Shown here piece after piece: positions 1 through 7,876 of a DNA stretch of 64,000 nt. The position numbers and the translations under genes are program-made. The notes under the pieces are model-generated. The model had not been told where the DNA came from, ran no database searches, and was given only the letters and a program-made list of their open reading frames with translations. Source of the stretch: Pleionea sediminis (GTDB lineage: Bacteria > Pseudomonadota > Gammaproteobacteria > Enterobacterales > Kangiellaceae); assembly GCF_007570825.1 (NCBI RefSeq), contig NZ_SUNB01000004.1, forward strand, positions 186,001-250,000, given 5' to 3'. How positions within the stretch are numbered: position 1 is the first letter of the stretch; each line of letters opens with the position of its first letter.

Positions 1-1086
1 TTTGCGAGAGATGCGACCCATCCGGGTGAGTACTTTTACTTTAATTCACAAACAAAAGAAATGAAGATGTTGCAAAGTTCAATGCCAGCATTGTATGAGC
101 ATCAATTTATTGATGGGCAGTATATTTCAGAAAAAAATACCAACAACGATTTGGTTGAAGGCTTCTTGTATTTACCAGAGTCAAAATCGAAAAAACCGCC
201 GTTAATTGTAATGCCTCATGGTGGGCCGGTGGGCGTACAGGATGTAAACGACTTTAATCGTGGAGTTCAATTTTTAGTGAACCGTGGCTATGCCGTACTA
301 AAAGTCAATTTTCGTGGCTCGGCCGGTTACGGTAAAGCATTTAAAAATGCTGGACGAGGAGAGTGGGGTAAAGGTATTGAAGAAGATATCGAACTCATAT
401 TAAATAAAGTTCTGAACAGAGCGTTAGTAGATCCTGATAAACTATGTATTTACGGTCAAAGCTATGGAGGTTACTCTGCACTAGTTTCAGCCATTCACAA
501 TCCTAACCAATATCAATGCGCAATTGCCGGATTTCCCGTTACGGACTTGCCGTTAGTTTTCTCAGCGACGAACATCAAACAGATAAAAAGCGTACAAAAA
601 GCCATTGAAAAAGTGGTTGGCAAAATTGAAGATAATTATGAAAGTCTGATTAAACGTTCTCCAGTATACAATGCAGACAGGTTAAATGTTCCAGTGCTCT
701 TACTTGGCGGTATTAGAGATGATATCGCAACGTTTGAGCACACACGACGTATGAAATATATGCTCGATCATTTTAATAAGGACGTGAGAATGTATGCTTA
801 TAACACCAGTCACGGTCATGAGTTTTGGTTTGGCGATCGTCATCACTATATTGTGTTAACTGAATTTCTCGATGACAAACTTGGCATTAAAAGAACGCTT
901 AATGACAATGAGAAGAAACTCTATGCCGAAGATTATTTCTTTTTAGGTGGTATGCATCGACAAGGTTTATACGTCGAAAAAAGTAAAGAAAAAGCTCAAT
1001 ATTTCTTTAAAAAAGCAGCCCGACTGGGTAGCTTAGAGGCAAGAAAAGAGCTACGAAAAATGGGCATTTACGATTTTAATGAGTAG
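1..1086 (+). CDS. S9 family prolyl oligopeptidase-type serine peptidase, C-terminal part
   Basis: Partial gene: the frame is open from the first base, so the start and the expected N-terminal beta-propeller lie left of the window. The visible 361 residues form the alpha/beta-hydrolase catalytic domain of the prolyl oligopeptidase (S9) family, which cleaves peptides or acylaminoacyl substrates. Seen directly: the HGGP oxyanion motif, the nucleophile in GQSYGGY (Ser near visible codon 154), Asp in GIRDD (about 240) and His in SHGHEF (about 271). The last 60 residues look like a Sel1-type repeat (Y-x9-G-x15-A-x3-F-x2-A-A-x-L-G), an unusual tail for this family. An ATG at 61 is internal and unlikely to be the start. 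Whether it is periplasmic cannot be told without the N-terminus. Confidence 0.9.
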   Translation, partial: FARDATHPGEYFYFNSQTKEMKMLQSSMPALYEHQFIDGQYISEKNTNNDLVEGFLYLPESKSKKPPLIVMPHGGPVGVQDVNDFNRGVQFLVNRGYAVLKVNFRGSAGYGKAFKNAGRGEWGKGIEEDIELILNKVLNRALVDPDKLCIYGQSYGGYSALVSAIHNPNQYQCAIAGFPVTDLPLVFSATNIKQIKSVQKAIEKVVGKIEDNYESLIKRSPVYNADRLNVPVLLLGGIRDDIATFEHTRRMKYMLDHFNKDVRMYAYNTSHGHEFWFGDRHHYIVLTEFLDDKLGIKRTLNDNEKKLYAEDYFFLGGMHRQGLYVEKSKEKAQYFFKKAARLGSLEARKELRKMGIYDFNE

Positions 1087-1177
1087 AAATAAGGAATTTT
1101 AGCGTTGCAAACAGTACTTTGAGAAGTTTAGCGCAGAGACAAACGACATTATTAACGAATTTAATCCACGTAGTTAT

Positions 1178-1774
1178 TTAGCAACCTAAATGTTTTTTTA
1201 AATCATTGTTTAGTGGATAAGGTTTTTCTATTGGTAATAGCTTTTGCGCTTCTTCTAATTGACTGTTCTGAATTAACAAACTAATTTTATGTGCTTGCTC
1301 AGTGATATCCGAAATGTGTGTTATCCATTCGTTTACGTATAAAGGTACAGCTTCATTACTGAGCCCAATTTGAATAGAACGATGACTCAGCGGTTGTAAA
1401 TGTAAATCACGTTCTGGATCCCATTGAATACGAACTGGTGTTTTTCGCTTTAGAGCCAACCACTCTTCCTTATCGTCAAAGTCATTAGCTTTATGACTGA
1501 GCAAGCTGTTTTCCAATGCCCATTCAAATCCCTCTCGAGTAATATCAATAGCTAAAATCCGGCTTTGTCCGCTATCCTTAAAACCCCAGCCTGCACGATA
1601 CATCATCCATAAAAATGATGGTTTAATCCAGGTCATTCGCTCCATTTTAAATGGCGGAGAAACATGCGTACCTTGTGCCAAAGCAGACTCTGCTATGGCA
1701 TTGTTATAAGCTTGGTACACTCGAATACAGTCTTTGTCGTGTACCGCACGGATTTGTCGTTCTGGAAAAGACAT
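1178..1774 (-). CDS. DUF4291 family protein
   Basis: A 198-residue protein I recognise as DUF4291: it opens with ERQIRAV, followed by VYQAYN, then the signature RMTWIKPSFLWMMYRAGW and an ITREGFEWAL motif. The family has no established function, though the conserved Arg/Trp/Lys core suggests nucleotide or nucleic-acid handling (inference). The frame extends upstream to 1858, but the extra 28 residues are hydrophobic and unrelated to the family, so I start at the ATG at 1774, just before the conserved motif. No strong Shine-Dalgarno is visible there. It converges on the S9 peptidase gene with about 90 bp between them and is probably monocistronic. Confidence 0.8.
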   Translation of the reverse strand: MSFPERQIRAVHDKDCIRVYQAYNNAIAESALAQGTHVSPPFKMERMTWIKPSFLWMMYRAGWGFKDSGQSRILAIDITREGFEWALENSLLSHKANDFDDKEEWLALKRKTPVRIQWDPERDLHLQPLSHRSIQIGLSNEAVPLYVNEWITHISDITEQAHKISLLIQNSQLEEAQKLLPIEKPYPLNNDLKKHLGC

Positions 1775-1912
1775 AGTAATAATGATTGTTGCTAATTTTT
1801 GAGTTAATATTCCACTGATTATAGGTATAAAATATGTAAACTTGTATACTAAACTCAAACAGACATTATATTCTGTAGTTTTTATCCATTATCTAAGGGA
1901 AGCATTATTCTA

Positions 1913-2263
1913 ATGGAAACAAAATTATTAAAGATATTGTTAAAGCCGCGCTCAAAAACAAGAGTAAAGCAGTTAATCAATTACATTAAGAAAAACATTG
2001 ATCAGCCAAAATTCGAGATGGCTCAAAAAGGTTATTTCTGGGATTCGGTGTTCTATGAGTCGGATCAGGAGAATGATTATTTATTAATCGTTCTGAAATC
2101 TAGCGATTTTTCAAATATCATGCTCGATGATTCTCAGTTAGTAGAAACCGAGTTTCGTGCTTTTTACAATCAATTCAGAAAAGATTGTTGGCACCCATCA
2201 GGTTATAAAGATCTCGAAGTTTTGGCCTGTTTCAATCAAGCCATGGAGTTTGGTATAAACTAA
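1913..2263 (+). CDS. DUF6176-like small protein
   Basis: A 116-residue soluble protein without signal peptide. The pattern (N-terminal KILLKPRSKTRVKQLINYI helix, central GYFWDSVFYES, then DYLLIVLKSSDF, and a C-terminal segment with acidic and aromatic residues) resembles the DUF6176 group of small ferredoxin-like alpha/beta-barrel proteins related in fold to antibiotic-biosynthesis monooxygenases. No catalytic function is assigned to that family; the match is from memory of the pattern. The start is the only Met near a weak purine stretch (AAGGGAAG) upstream. The broken esterase gene follows 23 bp downstream on the same strand, so the two may share a transcript. Divergent from the DUF4291 gene. 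Confidence 0.6.
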   Translation: METKLLKILLKPRSKTRVKQLINYIKKNIDQPKFEMAQKGYFWDSVFYESDQENDYLLIVLKSSDFSNIMLDDSQLVETEFRAFYNQFRKDCWHPSGYKDLEVLACFNQAMEFGIN

Positions 2264-2286
2264 AAAATTAAAAAGGAATGTTTTTC

Positions 2287-3573
2287 ATGCAACTCAAGCT
2301 TAGGCCTAGTTATTTGACGATCTTTCTAGTTAGTATTTTTACTCAGATAAATATTTGGTGTGATGAGGACAGTCAAAATGAGCGAGAAATAGCGAAACAA
2401 GAATATTCATCCAGTACGCTTTTTGAATTGTGGCAAAAATATCTTCAAGACAAATCTTTTCTCGACAGGTTTTACAAGAACTTAAAAAAGCCATATATTA
2501 TTGATTCTTCTCAACAGAGCGATAATGAAGTTACTATTATTTATTTTTCAAAAGGAAGTCCGAATACCGACTTTATTATGCTTTCAGGAGGCCCCGATTT
2601 TTTTGGCTAACGTTTTAAAGAAATAGGCAATAGTAATTATTTCTATTGTATTCAAAATGTGCCGTCAGACGCGTGGTTTAACTTTGGATTTAACGAATTT
2701 AAAAAGGTGCCAATCTCGTCTGGCCTGAATAAAACGTTTATGGAACATATTTATGACGGCGCTTTCATTGGTCCTGACGCTCCGTTAAGTAATACGACGG
2801 TTAAACAGCAAAAACAGCCCAGCGGTGAATTGCACAAATTTGATATAAAAAGTGACTACTTAAAAGAATCTCGAGAACTTATCGTCTATCAGCCAGCAAA
2901 CTATAATCCAGATATACAACACAATTTAATCATTCAACTTGATGGTGAAAAATTTTCGCGCCCCTCTAAATATGGAAGTCCATGGCAAGGTTGGACGCCC
3001 ATGCCAACAATAATTGATAATTTAATTCAGCAAGAAGGCATTTCGCCCACTATTGTAATAATGGTGCCTAATAAAGGCGATCGTTCTAAAAATATGCTTG
3101 ATGATAAATTCGGTGATTTTTTAGCATTAGACGTCATTCGTTGGGCAAGACTGCGATTTAACATTGGCAGTTCAGATAAAGTCATTATTTCCGGGCCCAG
3201 TCGAGCTGCATATGCTGCTGCGAATACCGCATTACGCTATTCTACGATTTTTGGTGGTGTTCTATCCCAATCGGGCTCATTTTATTACACAAAGGAAAGT
3301 AATGAAAACTGGCCAATTTATCCTGAGTTTGAAGGTGTGCTATTAAAGCATATTAAAGACAAAGAGACTTTGCCTGTAAGATTTTATCTCGATGTCGGCC
3401 TATATGATTTAGGGCTTGGACGAGTAGGTATTAACCGGCAACTTCGCGATATATTGTCTCTTAAAGGGTACTCGGTAAGTTATTATGAATATAAAGGAGG
3501 GCATGGACATTTGAATTGGCGTCACACGTTAGCTCGAGGAGTTAAAGCACTACTTGGTAAACCGACTGAGTAA
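2287..3573 (+). pseudogene. Enterochelin-esterase-like alpha/beta hydrolase interrupted by one in-frame stop
   Basis: One continuous reading frame of 428 codons is split by a single TAA at 2608-2610. On both sides the frame is the same and the protein is coherent. The N-terminal part has a signal peptide and the start of an Ig-like domain. The C-terminal part is an esterase-D/enterochelin-esterase-like hydrolase with nucleophile motif GPSRAA and catalytic His in GGHGHLNWR. The usual GxSxGG is changed to GPSRAA. The family cleaves ester bonds such as those in siderophores. AAGGA lies 9 nt before the ATG at 2287 and directly abuts the ATG at 2278, so 2287 is preferred. The second half could be reinitiated from GTG at 2659 but would lack a signal peptide. 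A nonsense mutation (for example CAA to TAA) or a sequencing error would explain it. Confidence 0.8.
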
Positions 3574-3704
3574 GGGGCCTTTAGAAGTAACGAGTTTCTC
3601 GGAAATTGTTTCATACAATAAGCATTCCCGATGTTGGACGGTCATAGTTCTTAAATCATAGGAAAAACAAAATATTCTCAAAGAGCAATGGAGATTGAGA
3701 TATG

Positions 3705-3738
3705 AAGCGTCATATACAGGTATATATGACGCTTTTTT
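3705..3738 (+). terminator. Rho-independent terminator after the esterase-like gene
   Basis: A perfect 12-bp stem, AAGCGTCATATA (3705-3716) and TATATGACGCTT (3723-3734), with a 6-nt loop and a T run directly after. It sits between two convergent genes and can serve both, but the T run favours the plus strand. Confidence 0.85.
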
Positions 3739-3770
3739 CATAGAAGTATTAGATACTAAATCAGTACAAA

Positions 3771-4826
3771 TTATTTAATTTTAGACAGTATCGCCATAGC
3801 AGTATCACTAATTTTTTTATCAATTTCTTCATCGCTAAAATATCGAATGCTTTGCACATCGACCATAATTCCACCTTGTTCCAATGGAATAAATAACTTT
3901 CTTCGGTCTTTAAAAGCATCTTGTCCATTTAATGAAATTTTCTCGCCATTTTTTTCAAAGTGTTGTTGCCAACGTTTTAATCCATCTTTTCCTAAATAAT
4001 AGGCATAAAACTTACCTCGGCGTTCATCGTTAAACATGCAACTCACGCTATCTTCTTGAGGTCGCTTATTCTCAGAGGGAACTTGATTAATTTCTATGTT
4101 GGGAATGGCCCATGCAAATTTACCTTGAAACAATTCATAGGGTTTAGTTGCAATGCTAGCTTCACAGACATCTAAATTGGGTCCACCAACCAAGCTGGCA
4201 TTTGCGGACTGAACATTGGAGTTCGCTGCAATCTTTTCTAATCGACCGAGCACTTTTTTAGCGATCCAAACATTGGCCTCCATGGTCGATTTATCATTAT
4301 AGGGAATTTGCGTAGTCACCATCACTAAACGATCGCCAGTCTTCACAATAAGTTGATCTCGCCCCTGATAGGTTGCTTTCCATGAGACTTCTCCGAGGCC
4401 GAACTCTTCTTCGACTTCCGGTGTAAACTCTCCTTTAACCTGTTGAATTTGAACCAATCCAAAAGGAGTCGCCTGATCAACCGAACGCCATTTACAACCA
4501 ATAAAAGGAGTTATTGGACTATGGTTCGGTAATTGCCGACTGAAACCTTGTTGCGCCACATATTGATCCGTGGGAAGACCAATTTCATTGAGTTCCGACT
4601 CGGTTAATAATTGACAGGGATCGAGATCGATTGTTTCCGGAATTTTCTGTAACGCAATCGTAGGAGCTTCGATTTCAGTATTTTTAACTGTTTGAGGTTT
4701 TTGCGTGTTTTCTTTCGGCACAGGCGTTGTAGTATTCGATTGACTTGAATCGTCTTCACACCCAAAAAGAAACACCAAAGCAAAAAACCACAAAGCGGTA
4801 TTTCGTTGTATCATCCTCATTATCAT
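3771..4826 (-). CDS. DUF3558-like lipoprotein
   Basis: A 351-residue predicted lipoprotein: N-terminal hydrophobic stretch ending in FLFGC (Cys 23), then a Ser/Thr/Pro-rich linker to about residue 65. Two related halves follow, each beginning with an Asp-Xaa-Cys motif (DPCQLLTESELNEIG and LDVCEASIATKPYEL), followed by CKW/CMF. That DPC-QLL-T-x-EL pattern is typical of DUF3558-type lipoproteins, which have no known function. The start ATG at 4826 is preceded by GGAG at 7 nt; an in-frame ATG at 4814 is possible. It is the last gene of a minus-strand operon with two MopE-like genes, about 80 bp after the second. It is probably anchored at a membrane surface; I cannot assign a role. Confidence 0.75.
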   Translation of the reverse strand: MIMRMIQRNTALWFFALVFLFGCEDDSSQSNTTTPVPKENTQKPQTVKNTEIEAPTIALQKIPETIDLDPCQLLTESELNEIGLPTDQYVAQQGFSRQLPNHSPITPFIGCKWRSVDQATPFGLVQIQQVKGEFTPEVEEEFGLGEVSWKATYQGRDQLIVKTGDRLVMVTTQIPYNDKSTMEANVWIAKKVLGRLEKIAANSNVQSANASLVGGPNLDVCEASIATKPYELFQGKFAWAIPNIEINQVPSENKRPQEDSVSCMFNDERRGKFYAYYLGKDGLKRWQQHFEKNGEKISLNGQDAFKDRRKLFIPLEQGGIMVDVQSIRYFSDEEIDKKISDTAMAILSKIK

Positions 4827-4906
4827 TATAATTCTCCAATACTGTTGAAAGTTGTCTTAACTCAGTTAATAAAACTTAAATTCATATTCATTTATATTAA
4901 TGAATG

Positions 4907-5383
4907 CTATCGACACAATTGCGAGACAAACCCATCACCGTCATTATCTACGTCACCCACAGTGGTCGCATCGCAATCTTCGTCAATGCCTTTAGCGTCG
5001 CAAATTTCAAGGTTTCCTGGAAAACGATTAGGATCTCGATCATCACAGTCATCACCACCACACTTAAGCGCATGGTGCCCGTCGCCATCTTTATCTTCGC
5101 AAGGACGCTTACAAGACGCTTCGCGATTTAAACATTGCCAACCACGCTCACAAGGATTCACGCCAGCTTGGCATACACCAAACTCTTTAATAATTTCGCC
5201 TTTTCTGTTGCGTTGACGCGTAACATGACAAGTTTCTTCGCCGTTACAATAAACGCCATCATTACAATCGGAAGCCGTTCGACAACCTTCATAAATGATC
5301 TCATTTTTTGCATTTATCGATAAGACCGTCAAAATGGCTGATGCGAGAATAATCGATTGAATAATAAATTTGAATTTCCACAT
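4907..5383 (-). CDS. Secreted MopE-type putative metal-binding protein
   Basis: A 158-residue exported, Cys- and Asp-rich protein. A signal peptide (residues 1-25, ending SINA) precedes a Cys-rich region, then DKDGDGHHALKCGGDDCDD, DPNRFPG, EICD and DVDNDGDGF. These are the repeats of the MopE-type putative metal-binding motif (DCDDxDPxxxPGxxExCDGxDxxCDG). In methanotrophs the family member MopE binds copper, while in other bacteria the motif is a common Ca/metal-binding module of surface proteins. Metal identity here is inference. The gene begins 12 bp after the neighbouring MopE-like gene ends, so the two are surely co-transcribed. The last repeat ends at the C-terminus without an anchor, so it is likely free in periplasm or medium. 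Confidence 0.8.
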   Translation of the reverse strand: MWKFKFIIQSIILASAILTVLSINAKNEIIYEGCRTASDCNDGVYCNGEETCHVTRQRNRKGEIIKEFGVCQAGVNPCERGWQCLNREASCKRPCEDKDGDGHHALKCGGDDCDDRDPNRFPGNLEICDAKGIDEDCDATTVGDVDNDGDGFVSQLCR

Positions 5384-5395
5384 ATTTAAACTCCT

Positions 5396-6010
5396 TTAAC
5401 CGTCATTACCGTCGCAATTAGCGTCAATTCCATCACCAGCGACATCTGCGGCACCAGGATATATTTGAATATTTTGATCATCGCAGTCATTTCCTCGAGC
5501 CGCATAACCTGATTCTACATGACATGCTTTAATTCGTTGATTAGGATCACCCCAACCATCACCATCGGCATCAAGAAATAGATCAGCTGTTACACCTTCA
5601 TCAATATCACCATTACAGTTGTTATCGATACCATCACAGGCTTCAACTTGACCCGGCTTAACGCTGGCGTCCATATCATTACAGTCATAGGTACCGCGCC
5701 ACTGATCATTTTGCGATCGTATGTTTGTTCTGGCTCGGGCGTTACTGGACTGTCTGATAATCTGCATATCTTTGGCTTTCGCACGATGCTCTTTTAAAAT
5801 ATCCATATAGCGTCGATAGTCCAAACGGTGTTTGTTCAGTTGTTTACGGAGTTTGTTTTTCTCGGCGATGGAGATAGTGGCATTATTTTTAATTTGATCT
5901 TGATTAATGGTGGCAGAGGGAGGCTTTATGGGTTCAGCGGCTTGTACGTTGAAAAAACCGAAATTGGTTATTATCAGTGATAAAACAACTAAGTACTTTC
6001 TAATCAACAT
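5396..6010 (-). CDS. Secreted MopE-type putative metal-binding protein, with basic coiled region
   Basis: A 204-residue exported protein: signal peptide 1-25 (ends NVQAAE), then a Lys/Arg-rich helical region (about 40-90: NKLRKQLNKHRLDYRRYMDIL), then two MopE-type repeats (YDCNDMDASVKPGQVEACDG, DNNCNGDIDEG; GNDCDDQNIQIYPGA, DANCDG) separated by DADGDGWGD. First gene of a three-gene minus-strand operon. Two starts are possible: GTG at 6016 lies only 4 nt from AAAGGAG, ATG at 6010 lies 10 nt away. I prefer ATG 6010 because it gives a standard signal peptide. The family is discussed in the next gene of the operon; the basic helical domain distinguishes this one and could contact acidic polymers (inference). 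Confidence 0.8.
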   Translation of the reverse strand: MLIRKYLVVLSLIITNFGFFNVQAAEPIKPPSATINQDQIKNNATISIAEKNKLRKQLNKHRLDYRRYMDILKEHRAKAKDMQIIRQSSNARARTNIRSQNDQWRGTYDCNDMDASVKPGQVEACDGIDNNCNGDIDEGVTADLFLDADGDGWGDPNQRIKACHVESGYAARGNDCDDQNIQIYPGAADVAGDGIDANCDGNDG

Positions 6011-6386
6011 GGTCACTTGTCTCCTTTGTGCTTTCTAGTTGATACGCCTAAGTAATATTTATTTTTCTTTTGGATTAGTCGATACATTCATCCATCGAGA
6101 AATTCGCCTCATCGTTAGACTTGATTGTGCGTTAGACAGTGTACATTTTTTCAGTAAACTTGCAAAATCCAGCCACGATCTGAGCGCCGTCTTTAAGAAT
6201 TCCAATAAATTCTCCGGATGCAAAATCTCGTTATAAGTTATTTGCTAAGTGGTAAGCAATATTTTTAATTTTTGCTATATTTTACAAAGACTTCTACCAC
6301 GCAACGAAAGGTCATTAACAACCTTTGACAAACTAACGAGAGACTTCGTAATCATTAAAAACCTTTAACTAGCAAAAGGGGGCCTT
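6011..6386. other. Gene-free stretch
   Basis: AT-rich sequence upstream of the MopE operon. It must hold that operon's promoter, but I cannot place the boxes. An imperfect direct repeat (TCATTAACAACCTTTGAC at about 6313, TCATTAAAAACCTTTAAC at about 6353) is visible. A 65-codon frame at 6039 has no ribosome site or familiar sequence and is rejected. Confidence 0.5.
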
Positions 6387-6602
6387 GTGGATTCTACAAC
6401 CGAAACGACCTATTTGGTCGTCTACTCAGGTGAAATATAGCAGGGATATCATGAAGAAGACGTGATTAACACGCTGGCAAAACTCTTAAAACAAGACCCA
6501 TCAAAATTACCGACATCCGGCTCTGACAAATCCATTATTCTTAAACGCACACCTGATAAGCTGCTCGCTGAAAAGGTGGTTCATAAACTCGATAACGAAT
6601 GA
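6387..6602 (+). pseudogene. Remnant of an N-terminal regulatory-type domain found in DUF805/pilin-like membrane proteins
   Basis: A GTG at 6387 follows AGGGGG and opens a 71-codon frame broken by TAG at 6438-6440. Without that stop it reads VVYSGEI-stop-QGYHEEDVINTLAKLLK, then LPTSGSDKSIILKRTPDKL. This matches, from memory, a small domain with the pattern Y-x-V-x-F-x-G-E-I-x-x-G-x(8)-L-A-x-L-x-K-x(6)-L-x-S-G-K-x-x-V-x-K. That domain sits at the N-terminus of assorted gammaproteobacterial membrane proteins. The remnant ends at a TGA where a TonB-receptor remnant begins in another frame, so it looks like a deletion scar. Confidence 0.5.
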
Positions 6603-6603
6603 G

Positions 6604-7644
6604 CTCTCCGTTAATTTGTCTTACGGTAGCATGTCATTCGATCATTTCAATTATAATGCCAATTCTAAAGATACCTTTTTTGAATCAACTTTAGTAAGTG
6701 AAGTGAGTGAATCAATTAAATTAGTCACAGGAATTACCGCCTGGCACTTAAATGTGGATTCTTCACCTTGATTAGCAAATGCTCCAGTATCTTCGTTCAA
6801 TACAATATGGTCGAGCGTTTACAGCCAAGCGACCATTCAATTGTCAGAACATTTACAGAGCGCACTCGGCGTTCAACTTAACAAACCCGAAGCCGACCAA
6901 TGGTCACTTAAATTGTCACATACCGAAGCTTTTCGAGCCGCGTTTGGTGTTGAAACTAATTTTGACTTAATATTAAGAAACCCGGATGGAAGTATACGTG
7001 GTGGTCTTAGAGGCAATCCAAATCTCAATCCAGAAACGGTTAGAACAAATGAAATTACGTTTCGATACCAGGACACTAAAACCCTCTTTGAAACCACTTT
7101 TTACGACAGTACCATGGTCAACTTAATTGGCCGCGAGCGAGCACCCGATAATGTGTTGGATTTTGTTAATTCCGGATCGTTATCGCTGCAAGGCATAGAA
7201 AGTGAGTTTAAACATGAATTTAACGATTCCTGGTGGCTACAAGGTAATTTTACAAAACAACAAAATAAGTCGGGAGATGGTATTGAATCATTTACACTCG
7301 TTCCAGAATCGATGGCTAAACTAGGCGTCGTTTATAAGTCGCTCAAGGGAAATTGGCGTTTAGGTGTTTTCGATACCTATATAGGAAGTGCTCCTGAAAC
7401 ATCCATTCGCAATCCTTCTGTTGATGTGGTAAATCCACCGGCAGATTCACATCATCTCGTATCACTTAATATTTCAAATCGTCTCCAAACTTCACTTTCG
7501 GACAGTCCGGTTATCTTGGAGCTCTATGTCTATAACGCTTTGGATGAAACCATCTATTATCCAGAAATCGCAGGTCGTCAAATAAATACTTTGCCGGCGC
7601 GTTCTGATCGAGCCGCCTATTTTGGTGTCAGCTTCAATTTCTAG
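6604..7644 (+). pseudogene. TonB-dependent receptor, 5'-truncated remnant
   Basis: About 345 codons of the C-terminal barrel of a TonB-dependent receptor. Recognisable are the LRGNPNLNPETVRTNEITF motif (the family's GNPxLxPE), alternating aromatic beta strands, and the terminal AYFGVSFNF ending in Phe as outer-membrane barrels do. The plug domain and N-terminal barrel are missing. A TGA at 6769-6771 interrupts the same frame, with coherent barrel sequence on both sides (VNLSYGSMSFDHF before, SSFNTIWSSVYS after). A TTG at 6841 could start translation but gives no signal peptide, so this is not a working receptor. It directly follows another remnant, suggesting a deletion joined them. Confidence 0.8.
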
Positions 7645-7876
7645 CGATTCTTCACCGGTCTTTAAGTTTGTCCTGCCCAGAATAAGTCGTGAGTCGACTT
7701 TAACCTAGGAGAACAATTCTGAATAAAATGATTGCTTACTCCAAAAATACGGTCTTATTAACCAGTATCGCATTCCATAATGTGAGCTGATCCCAATTAA
7801 ATACTCAGATCTGGCGATATAATGGCTATACTTACTGGAATAACTTATGTAATTGATTACTTTAGAAAATACATTA

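Noticed and set aside
2659-3573. Separate gene starting with GTG at 2659
   Set aside because: Same frame and continuous protein with the upstream piece; no ribosome site before the GTG; better explained as one gene with a stop.
3550-3741. 63-codon minus-strand frame
   Set aside because: It overlaps the end of the esterase-like gene and runs through the strong terminator at 3705.
4806-5216. 136-codon plus-strand frame opposite the MopE-like gene
   Set aside because: Antisense shadow of a repetitive coding sequence that has clear family motifs on the minus strand.
6039-6236. 65-codon plus-strand frame upstream of the MopE operon
   Set aside because: It overlaps the likely operon promoter, lacks a ribosome site and has no familiar sequence.
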